A stretch of 64,000 bases of DNA from Microcoleus sp. AS-A8. Lineage in GTDB: Bacteria > Cyanobacteriota > Cyanobacteriia > Cyanobacteriales > Coleofasciculaceae. The stretch covers positions 62,001 through 126,000 of the forward strand of contig JAMPKV010000010.1 in the NCBI GenBank assembly GCA_039962225.1, given 5' to 3'. Position numbers and translations under genes: made by a program. Positions 28,226 through 35,674 of the stretch are shown one piece after another. Below the pieces are notes generated by a model, which worked only from the letters and a program-made list of their open reading frames with translations, was not told the origin of the DNA and ran no database searches. How positions within the stretch are numbered: position 1 is the first letter of the stretch; the number at the start of each line of letters is the position of its first letter.

Positions 28226-28855
28226 TTAATGTTCAAAGATATCTTTGTATTGCAACAAGTCTAAAGTCACGATCACCGGCAAAGCCTCGAAGCACTGTTG
28301 AGCCAGTTCCCAGCGTTCTTCTCGTTGGAGCATGGTAATGAGTTTTTGCTGTGCACTGAGCAGATAACGGACATCATTGGCGGCGTAGCGCAATTGCTCG
28401 TCTGAAAGGTTGGCAACATTCCCCCAGTCAGAACTTTGAGACGTTTTATCGAGTTCTACCTGTTCTAATTCCAGGACTAATTCCTTGAGTCCGTGGCGGT
28501 TAGTATAAGTGCGGGCTAGCTTGCTGGCAATTTTTGTGCAAAATACCGGCCTGACTTGGATGTCGAGATGTTGCTGTAAGGTCGCTAAATCGAAACGAGC
28601 AAAGTGAAAGACTTTTAGGACGTGACGCGCTTCTAGTAATTGTTTTAAGTTAGGGGCGTCGGTTTGTCCTTTGGCAATGCGAATCACCGTGACTCTGCCT
28701 TGAGGGTCACACAATTGTACGAGACACAAGCGATCGCGCAGGTAGATTAGCCCCATTGTTTCTGTATCAACGGAGATCGCCTCAGCTTGAAGATACTCTT
28801 GATATAAGGCGTCGGGAAGGTCGCGTTCGCAAACTTGAAAATCTTTCAATTCCAT
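28226..28855 (-). CDS. Ribonuclease D-like 3'-5' exonuclease
   Basis: The 209-residue protein is a DEDDy-type exonuclease domain without the HRDC domains of E. coli RNase D. Exo I is AISVDTETMGLIYLRDRLCL (Asp and Glu metal ligands). Exo II lies in KVFHFARFDLATLQQHL. Exo III is LRYAANDVRYLL, with the Tyr and Asp that mark the DEDDy class. Family members trim the 3' ends of tRNA precursors and other structured RNAs. Short single-domain versions are common in cyanobacteria. The gene is preceded by a run of GGTTGAA repeats and stands alone. All catalytic residues are present. Confidence 0.88.
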   Translation of the reverse strand: MELKDFQVCERDLPDALYQEYLQAEAISVDTETMGLIYLRDRLCLVQLCDPQGRVTVIRIAKGQTDAPNLKQLLEARHVLKVFHFARFDLATLQQHLDIQVRPVFCTKIASKLARTYTNRHGLKELVLELEQVELDKTSQSSDWGNVANLSDEQLRYAANDVRYLLSAQQKLITMLQREERWELAQQCFEALPVIVTLDLLQYKDIFEH

Positions 28856-28864
28856 ACCAAAGTT

Positions 28865-28908
28865 GAGGTTGAACGTTGAAGGTTGAAGGTTTTAAGGTTG
28901 AAGGTTGT
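28865..28908. repeat. GGTTGAA heptamer array
   Basis: Tandem and slightly degenerate units (AGGTTGAACGTTGAAGG and two further GGTTGAAGGTT runs) lie just upstream of the RNase D-like start. They are the same unit as at 18121-18152. Another short run, CCTTCAACC, is on the opposite strand near 28970-28978. Confidence 0.65.
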
Positions 28909-28981
28909 ATTTCAAAGCAGAACCCGAAGGATAGGATAGCTTAGAACTTTCAACCAGCTAACCAGGTAACCTTCAACCCAA

Positions 28982-29521
28982 TTATCGGCGTTTGATGAAA
29001 ATTTGCGTTAAGTAATACTCGCCCTTGGCATTTTTGGTAATGCCAACGCCCGTTATGTCAAAATCCCCTTCCATATTTTTACGATGACCAGGGCTTTTGA
29101 TCCAGCCCTCAACCGCCTGTTCGCCTGGTTTAGAGTAACCCATGTTGTAGGCAAGATTTTCCGCCGCCTTGCGATAGGAAATGGATTTCGCGATCGCTTT
29201 TACCCGATCTTCAAATCCGTCATGGCTAAAGGTCGCCTCACCACTCGCCATCGCCTGAGAGTGAATTCTGCACTGTTCGCTAATCCGGGCATCTAATTTT
29301 AGCGGTGGCAAGTTCCGGGACTGGCGATATTGATTAACCTGTTGATGAACCGATTCCTCCATTGCTGCGAACTCAGGTGGCTTTGAACTTTGATCTCCGG
29401 TTGAGGTTGGTGTACTCTCGGATGGGAGAGATTGACCAATAATGCTAGAGGAATCGCAGCTACTCACTCCAGCCGTCAGCACGAGTAGCCCGAAAATAAA
29501 CTTTGTTAAACGTTTTTGCAT
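28982..29521 (-). CDS. CAP-domain (SCP/PR-1) lipoprotein
   Basis: The 179-residue protein starts with a lipoprotein signal peptide ending in AGVSSC (Cys-22 as the lipid-bearing residue). A Ser/Thr-rich linker leads into a CAP domain of about 120 residues. The domain has VNQYRQSRNLPPLKLDARIS, ATFSHDGFEDRV with a conserved His, AAENLAYNMG and WIKSPGHRKNM, with the Glu and His of the CAP cavity. Bacterial CAP (YkwD-type) proteins are secreted or surface-anchored. Their roles include sterol or lipid binding and cell-wall processes, and no single function can be assigned here. It is a single gene, ATG at 29521, with the first C-terminal residues IFIKRR in the expected final strand. Confidence 0.88.
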   Translation of the reverse strand: MQKRLTKFIFGLLVLTAGVSSCDSSSIIGQSLPSESTPTSTGDQSSKPPEFAAMEESVHQQVNQYRQSRNLPPLKLDARISEQCRIHSQAMASGEATFSHDGFEDRVKAIAKSISYRKAAENLAYNMGYSKPGEQAVEGWIKSPGHRKNMEGDFDITGVGITKNAKGEYYLTQIFIKRR

Positions 29522-29636
29522 CTTGATCAGTAGATAGGGTCGGTCGTGTCCACACTTGACAATACATAGGTACTACCCACCCTTCTACTCTAACGTTTGC
29601 CGTTGTACGGTTTTCTGCTGGTCGTAACCGCTAAGG

Positions 29637-29660
29637 CGTAAAGCGCTGAAGCGCTTACTA
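29637..29660. repeat. Short palindrome of a dispersed type
   Basis: AAGCGCT-GA-AGCGCTT is a 7-bp perfect inverted repeat with TACTACGAA after it. It lies 30 bases downstream of the trpB stop and could act as a transcript end-structure, though no T-tract follows on the minus strand. Confidence 0.45.
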
Positions 29661-29689
29661 CGAAAAGTTACGGCTGCCAACGTCCCCTT

Positions 29690-30952
29690 CTATTCCCCAG
29701 TCTCTAAGTTAATGAACTTAGCCACCGTGTGAACATCCTTATCACCGCGCCCCGAACAGTTAATCACAATACGGGGACTGCCCGTGAGTTGAGGAGACAG
29801 AGTTTCCAGATACGCGATCGCATGAGCCGTTTCCAAAGCTGGGATAATTCCTTCTAACTCCGATAACCTGCGAAGTGCGGCGATCGCCTCTTGGTCAGTT
29901 ACCGCATAATATTCTGCCCGACCACTATCCTTCAAATAACTATGTTCAGGGCCAACACCAGGATAGTCCAGTCCCGCACTAATGGAATGTGCCTCGACCA
30001 CCTGCCCATCATCATCTTGCAGCAAATAACTCATGGCACCATGCAACACCCCTGGACGCCCACGAGTCAGCGTTGCCGCGTGTTTTTCCGAATCCACACC
30101 TTCTCCGGCGGCCTCAACACCAATCAGCCGCACCGTCGATTCGTGAACAAACTCATAAAACAATCCCATCGCATTGGAGCCACCGCCTACACAAGCCAAT
30201 AGAATATCCGGCAAACCGCTCCACTTTTCCTGACACTGTGCGCGAGTCTCTTGACCAATCACGGCATGGAAATCGCGCACCATCATCGGGTAAGGATGGG
30301 GCCCTGCCACTGAACCCAAGATGTAATGGGTGGTTTCCACATTCGTCACCCAGTCTCGAATCGCTTCTGAAGTGGCATCTTTTAGGGTACCTGTACCCGC
30401 AGATACAGGTTGCACCCTCGCGCCCATAAGCCGCATCCGAAACACATTCAGCGCCTGCCGTTCCATATCCTGGACGCCCATATAGACAATGCATTCCAGT
30501 CCAAAGCGCGCACACACCGTTGCGGTTGCTACGCCATGCTGACCGGCACCCGTCTCCGCAATAATCCGCCGCTTACCCATCCGTTTAGCCAATAACACCT
30601 GAGCTAAGGCATTATTGATTTTGTGGGCACCGGTGTGATTTAAGTCTTCCCGTTTTAGATAAATTTGCGGCCCACTGCCATCGGGTCTGGCATAATAGGC
30701 ACTCAGGCGCTCAGCAAAATAGAGTGGACTGGGGCGTCCAACATAGTCTCGCAGTAACTGTTGCAGTTCCGTCTGAAAATCCGAATCCTTTGAGTATTGC
30801 TCAAAAGCTTGTTCTAGCTCAAACAGAGCAGGCATCAGTGTCTCAGGCACATATTTACCGCCAAACTTCCCAAAGCGCCCTAAAGTATCGGGTTGCTGGT
30901 TTGCGGTATTAGTATCGGATTGGGAACTATGGGGCACAGGAGTGGTGGTCAC
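29690..30952 (-). CDS. trpB: Tryptophan synthase beta chain
   Basis: The 420-residue PLP enzyme has the family-typical start [19 protein letters not shown]. The cofactor lysine is Lys-111 in [13 protein letters not shown]. Further blocks are [15 protein letters not shown], the glycine-rich phosphate loop [10 protein letters not shown], and [13 protein letters not shown] near the C terminus. It condenses indole with serine to make tryptophan and normally works in a complex with TrpA, which is not in this window. Length and all motifs are normal, with about 25 extra N-terminal residues common in cyanobacteria. It belongs to the standard TrpB1 type, not the TrpB2 type. Cyanobacterial trp genes are usually scattered, so the solitary position is not unusual. 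Confidence 0.97.
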   Translation of the reverse strand: MTTTPVPHSSQSDTNTANQQPDTLGRFGKFGGKYVPETLMPALFELEQAFEQYSKDSDFQTELQQLLRDYVGRPSPLYFAERLSAYYARPDGSGPQIYLKREDLNHTGAHKINNALAQVLLAKRMGKRRIIAETGAGQHGVATATVCARFGLECIVYMGVQDMERQALNVFRMRLMGARVQPVSAGTGTLKDATSEAIRDWVTNVETTHYILGSVAGPHPYPMMVRDFHAVIGQETRAQCQEKWSGLPDILLACVGGGSNAMGLFYEFVHESTVRLIGVEAAGEGVDSEKHAATLTRGRPGVLHGAMSYLLQDDDGQVVEAHSISAGLDYPGVGPEHSYLKDSGRAEYYAVTDQEAIAALRRLSELEGIIPALETAHAIAYLETLSPQLTGSPRIVINCSGRGDKDVHTVAKFINLETGE

Positions 30953-31120
30953 AGCGAACAGAAAGCATACAGGACAAAACCCATTATAAATCCCTGCTCT
31001 ACAGAGAGAGCTGAAAGCTTGATTTAAAAAAGGTTTATTGTTCTTATATTTCTTGTATACCCGCTAATAGAGACAATAATAGTATCAAACTTTGAGTCTT
31101 TGGTTTTCAATTAAACAACT

Positions 31121-31852
31121 ATGTCTATTACTGGTGCTTTAACGGATTTTTCTTTACCTGAAATTTTTCAGTTTGTCGAGAAAGGACATAAAACTGGATT
31201 GCTGACACTGCGGGCTTTGCCAGAATCGACCACACGAACCTCTGTGCATTATCTCTGGGTGAATCAAGGAAGAATTGTGGCAGCCGCTAATCAATTAAAT
31301 GAGCAAGGTTTAATTTCGTTGATTAATCAATATCCGTGGGTGAGTCAGCGCGTCGTTACCAAACTATCTCAATTTTGTCCTGCGAATAAACCGCTGGGTT
31401 TGTACCTAAGGAGCCAAGGGGCTTTACAGGTTGAACACCTAGAACATCTATTTCAAGTTCAGATAATTCAGCAGCTCTGTGCGGTGTTTCAGCTCAAAGA
31501 TGCTCATTTTATATTCGACCAAAATGTACCCGCACCCATACGAGAAATGACAGGCTTGAGCATTTCTTCAGCCGTATTAGTAGGCGTTTTGCAAAAATTA
31601 GTTATCTTGAAAGAAATTTTTGAATCTAGAAAATTTAATCTGGAAATTAATCAAAGAAATAAAACTTATAAAAATTTCTGCCAACAGCTTGAATTAGTTT
31701 TAGATATTGCCTTTTTTCATTCTTTAAATATATCTTTATTTGACCCAGAAAATAGCATGAATAAACTGTACCAAGTTCTTGATTTATCCGAGCGACCCTA
31801 CGATTTACCGAAATCTAGAAAGCCTCAAACGATGTGTTGTACCAGCCAATAA
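31121..31852 (+). CDS. PATAN/DUF4388 domain protein
   Basis: The first 100 residues form a PatA N-terminal (DUF4388) domain: MSITGALTDFSLPEIFQFVE, KTGLLTLRA and YLWVNQGRIVAAANQL. PATAN domains occur in cyanobacterial and deltaproteobacterial signalling proteins, often fused to receiver domains as in PatA. This protein has no receiver or GGDEF domain. Its second half (about residues 105-240) is a second helical region, LGLYLRSQGALQVEHLEHLF then FQLKDAHFIFDQNVPAPIRE, also typical of DUF4388 proteins. It is likely a protein-protein interaction module in a signalling pathway, partner unknown. The frame closes at 31852 and leads into a decayed gene. Confidence 0.8.
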   Translation: MSITGALTDFSLPEIFQFVEKGHKTGLLTLRALPESTTRTSVHYLWVNQGRIVAAANQLNEQGLISLINQYPWVSQRVVTKLSQFCPANKPLGLYLRSQGALQVEHLEHLFQVQIIQQLCAVFQLKDAHFIFDQNVPAPIREMTGLSISSAVLVGVLQKLVILKEIFESRKFNLEINQRNKTYKNFCQQLELVLDIAFFHSLNISLFDPENSMNKLYQVLDLSERPYDLPKSRKPQTMCCTSQ

Positions 31853-31957
31853 ATTCCAGGACTAATGGGTTATCAACACAAGGAGTTTATTGGCCTAAAT
31901 TTGTTTGTATTTGGGTTCCTTCGTCGTCCCGGCCTTTCTGGCCACGCCAAATCTTAG

Positions 31958-32454
31958 ATTATAACGTGGGACTCAGTCCGTATTGTGTGGAAGCTCATTT
32001 TCCGCCTGATGCCTGCCATTGGTGTAGAGGTGTCGTCTAGGGGTGGTGACAGGCTCCTTGCAGCAGGGGGGAGGATTTTGCCATGGATGGTTAAACACCT
32101 TAAATACGCTGATGAGTGCGGTCGTGCCTGCAACCCAATGACCTATCTTGAGCGCGTCAACTCCCTACGTCCGGTTCGCTTTCTAATTGGCGAGTGCGAT
32201 CCTCTGGTTAATGTTGCGGCGGCAAAAGCCTGCGCTAGCCAATTCCCTTGGTTAATGTTGCGGCGGCAAAAGCCTGCGCTAGCCAATTCCCTTGGTTAAT
32301 GTTGCGGCGGCAAAAGCCTGCGCTAGCCAATTCCCTGACGGTTCCTGTTACGTTGTTCCTGGTATGGGGCACGGGACAACTCGTTTCGGGCCCTCGTTCT
32401 GTGACCATGTTCGCTATTTCCTGGCAACCCAATTGGGCGATTGGCGAGAGTAAA
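31958..32454 (+). pseudogene. Decayed alpha/beta-hydrolase gene interrupted by a 44-bp tandem triplication
   Basis: From 31958 the frame reads RLMPAIGVE, then VRFLIGECDPLVNVAAAKAC. It includes the Asp that is usually part of an alpha/beta-hydrolase triad. Two extra 44-bp copies (88 bases, not a multiple of three) then shift the frame and cause a stop at 32299. The original continuation resumes after the third copy: FPDGSCYVVPGMGHGTTRFG with the triad His, ending ATQLGDWRE and TAA at 32454. With a single repeat copy the two halves join into one frame. The N-terminal half with the nucleophile Ser is missing because an in-frame TAG lies at 31955, so it is a remnant. The class is deduced from the Asp/His blocks only; other hydrolase-like folds are possible. 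Confidence 0.65.
32206..32335 (+). repeat. 44-bp tandem repeat, almost three copies
   Basis: Copies start at 32206, 32250 and 32294 with GGTTAATGTTGCGGCGGCAA. They are identical where they overlap. The third copy lacks only its last one or two bases. Perfect identity implies a recent slippage or replication event. Confidence 0.93.
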
Positions 32455-32596
32455 TATTAAAAATTTAATTCACCCCTTGACAAAATCTTTTTTTTCCAGT
32501 CTTTCATCAATCGTGGTGTTGAGGAACTCGTGATTTACTAGGTCTAAGCTGGATCAATGGACAATAGCTTATCGCATCAATCGCTAAGACACCCTC

Positions 32597-34498
32597 ATGG
32601 AAACAACACTGGCGGGTCACTATCAAATCGTCCGACATCTAGGCGCTGGTGGATTTGGTCAGACATTTCTGGCGAAAGACAGCCATTTACCCGGCAAACC
32701 CCTATGTGTCGTTAAGCAACTCAAGCCCAAAGCGACGGATAATGCCACCTTAGAAATGGCAAAACGCTTATTTAATCGCGAAGCTCAAACCTTATACCGC
32801 TTGGGTGATCATGACCAGCTACCCCGCCTGTTGGCTCACTTTGAACAAGACAATGAGTTTTATTTGGTTCAAGAATATATCGAAGGTCAGCCTTTAAACC
32901 AAGAACTTGCTGAGCGCACGCAGTTGAGCGAGGCCTCGGTCATACCCCTTTTGCAGGACATCTTAGAGGTGCTGGTGTTTGTCCATCAGCAAAATGTGAT
33001 CCACCGCGATATCAAACCCGCCAACTTAATTAGACGTAGCAGAGATGGCAAGATTGTTCTCATCGACTTTGGAGCCGTTAAAGAAGTTAGTGCCCAAGTC
33101 AGGAATCCCTCTGGACAAACGAGCTTAACCATTGTCATCGGCTCTCCGGGTTATATGCCCAGCGAACAAGTTGCTGGTAGACCTCACTTTAGTAGCGATA
33201 TCTTTGCGGTTGGCATGGTTTGTCTGCAAGCCTTGACAGGGATGAATCCTAGAGAATTACCGCACGATTCATTGACAGGGGAGTTCAGTTGTGAATTATT
33301 CAAAGACCTAGCTCCCGTCAGCCCCGGTTTTGCGGCAATTTTAGATAAGATGGTGCGCTATGATTATCGGCAGCGCTACCAGAGTGCCATAGAAGCTTTG
33401 CAAGCACTGGAGAGACTGCTCCACCAACAGCCTGGGCAGTCAGATTCAACAATCCTTTGGCAGCCTCTGGGACTTCCGACATTGGACGAACCGGAGGGTC
33501 AAGTGGGTTTGGAGTCGGCTTTTTATGTGGAGCGTCCGCCAATTGAAGCGGACTGCTACGAAGCCATTATCAAGCCAGGGGCATTAATCCGAGTCAAAGC
33601 GCCTCGGCAGATGGGCAAAACGTCTCTCATGAGCCGAATTCTCGATCGCGCCAATGAGCAGGGTTATCATACCGCCTCGTTGAACTTTCAGTCAGCCGAT
33701 GCCGAGTTTCTCACCAATTTAGACCAATTTTTGCAGTGGTTCTGTGCCAGTATTTCTTGGGAATTGAATCGAGAAGATAAGCTGGATATTTATTGGAAGG
33801 GCATTCTTGGCAGTAAGAATAAGTGTACCAATTATTTCCAACGATATTTGTTATCTGAGCTGACCAGTCCTATGGTTTTAGGATTGGATGAAGTTGATCA
33901 AATTTTCCAACATCCTGATATTGCGACAGATTTTTTTGGCCTGCTCAGAGCATGGCATGAGCGGGGCAAGAATGAGGCGGTTTGGCAAAAGCTGAGGTTG
34001 GTGATTGTGCATTCTAAGGAAGTTTATATTCCCTTAAATATTAATCAATCACCGTTTAATGTGGGATTACCGATTGAGTTGCCAGAGTTGAATCAGGCAC
34101 AAGTTGAGGATTTAGTCAGGCGGCATGGATTAAGTTTTTCAGCCCACCAATTCGATCGCCTGATGGCAATGGTGGGTGGGCATCCTTATCTAGTACGGGT
34201 GGCGCTCTATCAAATTGCACGGGGAAGAATGACGTTAGAACAACTGCTGAAAGTGGCTCCTACGGAAGAAGGGCCATATTATGATCATCTTCGTCGCCAT
34301 CTGTTGAATTTACATGAAAATACGGAGTTGGTGGCTGCTGTTAAACAAGTGGTGGCAGCAGAAAGTCCAATCGAGATTAGGACGGCAGAGGCGTTTAAAT
34401 TACGCAGCATGGGGTTAGTTAAGTTTCAGGGGAATACGGTGAGACCGTTGTGTGATTTGTATCGGCTCTATTTTCGCGATCGGCTAGCGTCTCCCTAA
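32597..34498 (+). CDS. Serine/threonine protein kinase fused to an AAA-like ATPase domain
   Basis: Residues 10-275 form a Hanks-type kinase: glycine loop HLGAGGFGQTF, Lys-40, catalytic Asp-138 in IHRDIKPANLI, metal Asp-157 in LIDFGAV, and SPGYMPSEQ in the activation segment. After a linker, residues 300-633 carry an AAA-like (AAA_35 type) domain with a Walker-A-like APRQMGKTSL (residues 335-344), which lacks the usual first Gly, and LGLDEVDQIF as Walker B. These kinase-plus-ATPase fusions are common in filamentous cyanobacteria and are thought to be signalling or stress proteins; targets are unknown. The stop lies 27 bases before the stop of the convergent WYL regulator gene of the CRISPR locus; a functional link is possible but not shown. 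Confidence 0.88.
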   Translation: METTLAGHYQIVRHLGAGGFGQTFLAKDSHLPGKPLCVVKQLKPKATDNATLEMAKRLFNREAQTLYRLGDHDQLPRLLAHFEQDNEFYLVQEYIEGQPLNQELAERTQLSEASVIPLLQDILEVLVFVHQQNVIHRDIKPANLIRRSRDGKIVLIDFGAVKEVSAQVRNPSGQTSLTIVIGSPGYMPSEQVAGRPHFSSDIFAVGMVCLQALTGMNPRELPHDSLTGEFSCELFKDLAPVSPGFAAILDKMVRYDYRQRYQSAIEALQALERLLHQQPGQSDSTILWQPLGLPTLDEPEGQVGLESAFYVERPPIEADCYEAIIKPGALIRVKAPRQMGKTSLMSRILDRANEQGYHTASLNFQSADAEFLTNLDQFLQWFCASISWELNREDKLDIYWKGILGSKNKCTNYFQRYLLSELTSPMVLGLDEVDQIFQHPDIATDFFGLLRAWHERGKNEAVWQKLRLVIVHSKEVYIPLNINQSPFNVGLPIELPELNQAQVEDLVRRHGLSFSAHQFDRLMAMVGGHPYLVRVALYQIARGRMTLEQLLKVAPTEEGPYYDHLRRHLLNLHENTELVAAVKQVVAAESPIEIRTAEAFKLRSMGLVKFQGNTVRPLCDLYRLYFRDRLASP

Positions 34499-34525
34499 GG
34501 AGAATCGGCTGATATGAGTTCGGAG

Positions 34526-35389
34526 TTAACTCCTAGTCTCGATGTCGTATAAATGGCAGAGGCTGCGAAGCTTCTGCTTGAGGCGATCGCGCAAGCTATC
34601 GGGCGCTAGAATTACGCAATCTTCCCAGTACCGGGATACTTCTCGAATCAGCCAGAAGGGATTGGCAACTCGCCGCACCACATTTCGCACGTCTCCCATG
34701 AGTTCATTTTCTAGATCATCGTCTTTAGGTTCATAGGCTTTTGCCAGCCAGCCCCGAAACTGTAAGTATACTTTGATGTAGTCCAGTTGACCCTGCCAAT
34801 CCCCACTTATCGGCAAAACTGACCGAATCCGGTCGAAACGCAAGCATCGATTGTGCCAAAGTTCTGACAGTTCAGGGATATCCTCTTCTACGTCTTTTGT
34901 TTCTTCACACCAAACTTGCAGGTAAAAGCGTTTTTCATAGAAGGGAATCTCGGCATAACGGACTGTGTACTCTAGTTCCTGATTTTGGGAATTCCGGTAG
35001 ACCAGATGGAAGGGCTGTTGTTTGTTAATCAAATCCTCAATCAATATCCGCCATCCTTGGGCAGGTTGGCTGACTTGTTGCAGCAGGGATTGACGCAGGG
35101 GAGCTTCGAGTTTGCCTTTGTCTAGCAAAAGTGCAAGTACAGTTTGGGCTTCCCCGACCTGACCTGCATCCTTTAAGGCTTTTATCGCTTGCTGCAAGGC
35201 TTTGACCTGGCTTGAGTTTAGGGTAAAGGGCTGTCCGACTTCTACAGCTTGTTGTGCGATCGCGACAATTAGCCCTGAAATACTGGGTTCTTTGCCCCAA
35301 AGGATGTTCAGGCGACGTGCGATCGCTTCTAGCTGCTCCTTGGTTCCTGGCGGAATTGACAGTGTAATTGTTTCTTTTTTTCTCGGCAT
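34526..35389 (-). CDS. WYL-domain transcriptional regulator next to the cas operon
   Basis: The 287-residue protein starts with a ribbon-helix-helix-like segment (residues 6-50: TITLSIPPGTKEQLEAIARR, then SISGLIVAIAQQAVE). After a helical linker a WYL domain follows (about residues 120-230), with FHLVYRNSQNQELEYTVRYA and YLQVWCEE, then a C-terminal helical extension. Proteins of this type regulate cyanobacterial CRISPR loci. In Synechocystis, Sll7009 represses the type I-D array. This gene is divergently oriented from cas10d across a 285-base region, which is the arrangement expected for such a regulator. The WYL domain may sense nucleic-acid or nucleotide ligands. The start ATG at 35389 gives the full RHH segment. 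Confidence 0.82.
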   Translation of the reverse strand: MPRKKETITLSIPPGTKEQLEAIARRLNILWGKEPSISGLIVAIAQQAVEVGQPFTLNSSQVKALQQAIKALKDAGQVGEAQTVLALLLDKGKLEAPLRQSLLQQVSQPAQGWRILIEDLINKQQPFHLVYRNSQNQELEYTVRYAEIPFYEKRFYLQVWCEETKDVEEDIPELSELWHNRCLRFDRIRSVLPISGDWQGQLDYIKVYLQFRGWLAKAYEPKDDDLENELMGDVRNVVRRVANPFWLIREVSRYWEDCVILAPDSLRDRLKQKLRSLCHLYDIETRS

Positions 35390-35674
35390 TTCCCAAATTA
35401 TACTTGCACTTTTGGATTAACCGTGCAATACTCTTTTTTGTAATTGTATATTGAGCTAGTGGCATCAAGTGTAGGGACAACCGCGGAGGAGAATGTTCCT
35501 TTCACGGGAGTGTACTGGCATCGCCTGATTTGGGAATTTGTCCGAGGAAACACGGAAAAACAGCCAAAGCAGGAATTGATTGAGATTGAAATATCCGTAA
35601 AATTCACGATTCCAAGTCTTTGTTTGCTCCCATAGACTCATTTTTGAAACTGGGACGCTCCCACGAAACTCAGC
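35390..35674. promoter_or_regulatory. Divergent promoter region of the WYL regulator and cas operon
   Basis: The 285-base gap is AT-rich near the regulator start and must carry both promoters. The motif GTAATTGT occurs in direct orientation at 35364-35371 (inside the regulator start) and 35440-35447. Whether it binds the regulator is unknown. I see no clear -35/-10 pair and no other gene. Confidence 0.35.

Noticed and set aside
31853-32596. Insertion-sequence remnant
   Set aside because: No terminal inverted repeats, target duplication or transposase motif. The 44-bp units are tandem slippage copies within a hydrolase-like remnant.
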